Assembly: GCA_015711875.1 (NCBI GenBank)
Contig: JACVJG010000240.1
Location: 1 to 5,362, forward strand
Reading direction: 5' to 3'
Length of the DNA stretch: 5,362 bases
From: Candidatus Solincola jinzensis
GTDB taxonomy: Bacteria > Actinomycetota > Geothermincolia > Geothermincolales > RBG-13-55-18
Under the pieces are notes generated by a model that was not told the origin of the DNA, searched no databases, and saw only the letters and a program-made list of their open reading frames with translations. This document shows, one piece after another, positions 5,292 through 5,362 of this stretch (positions are counted from its first letter, which is position 1; every line of letters starts with the position of its first letter). The position numbers were made by a program, and so were the translations under genes.

Positions 5292-5362
5292 ATGAAAGAC
5301 AAGAAATATGGGGTGAGTAAAGGGGTACGGGCGGGAATCTGGTTGAAAGAAAAGATATGTCG
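5292..5362 (+). CDS. Possible start of a gene cut by the window end, perhaps a prepilin
   Basis: The frame from ATG 5292 is open to the end of the window (23 complete codons): MKDKKYG then VSKGVRAGIWLKEKIC. The basic, mostly polar character would suit the leader of a type IV prepilin, whose peptidase site (G-F-T-L-x-E) would come just beyond the window. That identity is inferred from position after pilC and is not seen. The ribosome site is poor: AAAGG ends only 3 bases before the ATG. An in-frame GTG at 5313 is an alternative start. The frame is short enough to be chance. Confidence 0.35.
   Translation, partial: MKDKKYGVSKGVRAGIWLKEKIC

Overview
The window carries the motor core of a type IV pilus (T4P) system. 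On the + strand it holds the 3' end of a shikimate dehydrogenase gene (aroE), the extension ATPase gene pilB, the retraction ATPase gene pilT and the inner-membrane platform gene pilC. A short reading frame starts at the right edge. All genes point the same way and none is on the - strand. The order aroE-pilB-pilT-pilC is, from memory, typical of Gram-positive T4P loci (Clostridia such as Peptococcaceae, and deep-branching Actinomycetota). The genes are GC-rich with frequent ATA (Ile) and AGG (Arg) codons, and pilT and pilC most likely start with TTG. These traits suit such a lineage but do not fix the taxon.

Layout. 1-282: C-terminal end of aroE. 303-1970: PilB, with a tandem c-di-GMP-binding-type MshEN N-domain, complete ATPase motifs and a four-cysteine zinc site. 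1971-2364: a gene-free gap with several short inverted repeats. 2365-3432: PilT. 3433-3930: a 498-bp gap of two parts. Its left part has a diverged tandem repeat and three consecutive potential hairpins, the last with perfect 10-bp arms. Its right part (about 3721-3900) is near 30% GC and very poor in C on the + strand. It contains a short frame that resembles the N-terminus of the pilus protein PilM, broken by in-frame stops. 3931-5157: PilC. 5158-5362: an AT-rich leader and a possible gene start cut by the window end.

How the genes work together: PilB hydrolyses ATP to drive PilC, which adds pilin subunits to the fibre base. PilT drives the reverse step for retraction and twitching. The prepilin, peptidase and alignment proteins (PilM, PilN, PilO) are not visible as intact genes and may lie downstream. 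The MshEN domain suggests c-di-GMP input to assembly.

The protein genes are ordinary members of known families. The parts worth a second look are the two long gaps, above all 3433-3930. I see no convincing evidence for a wholly new system.
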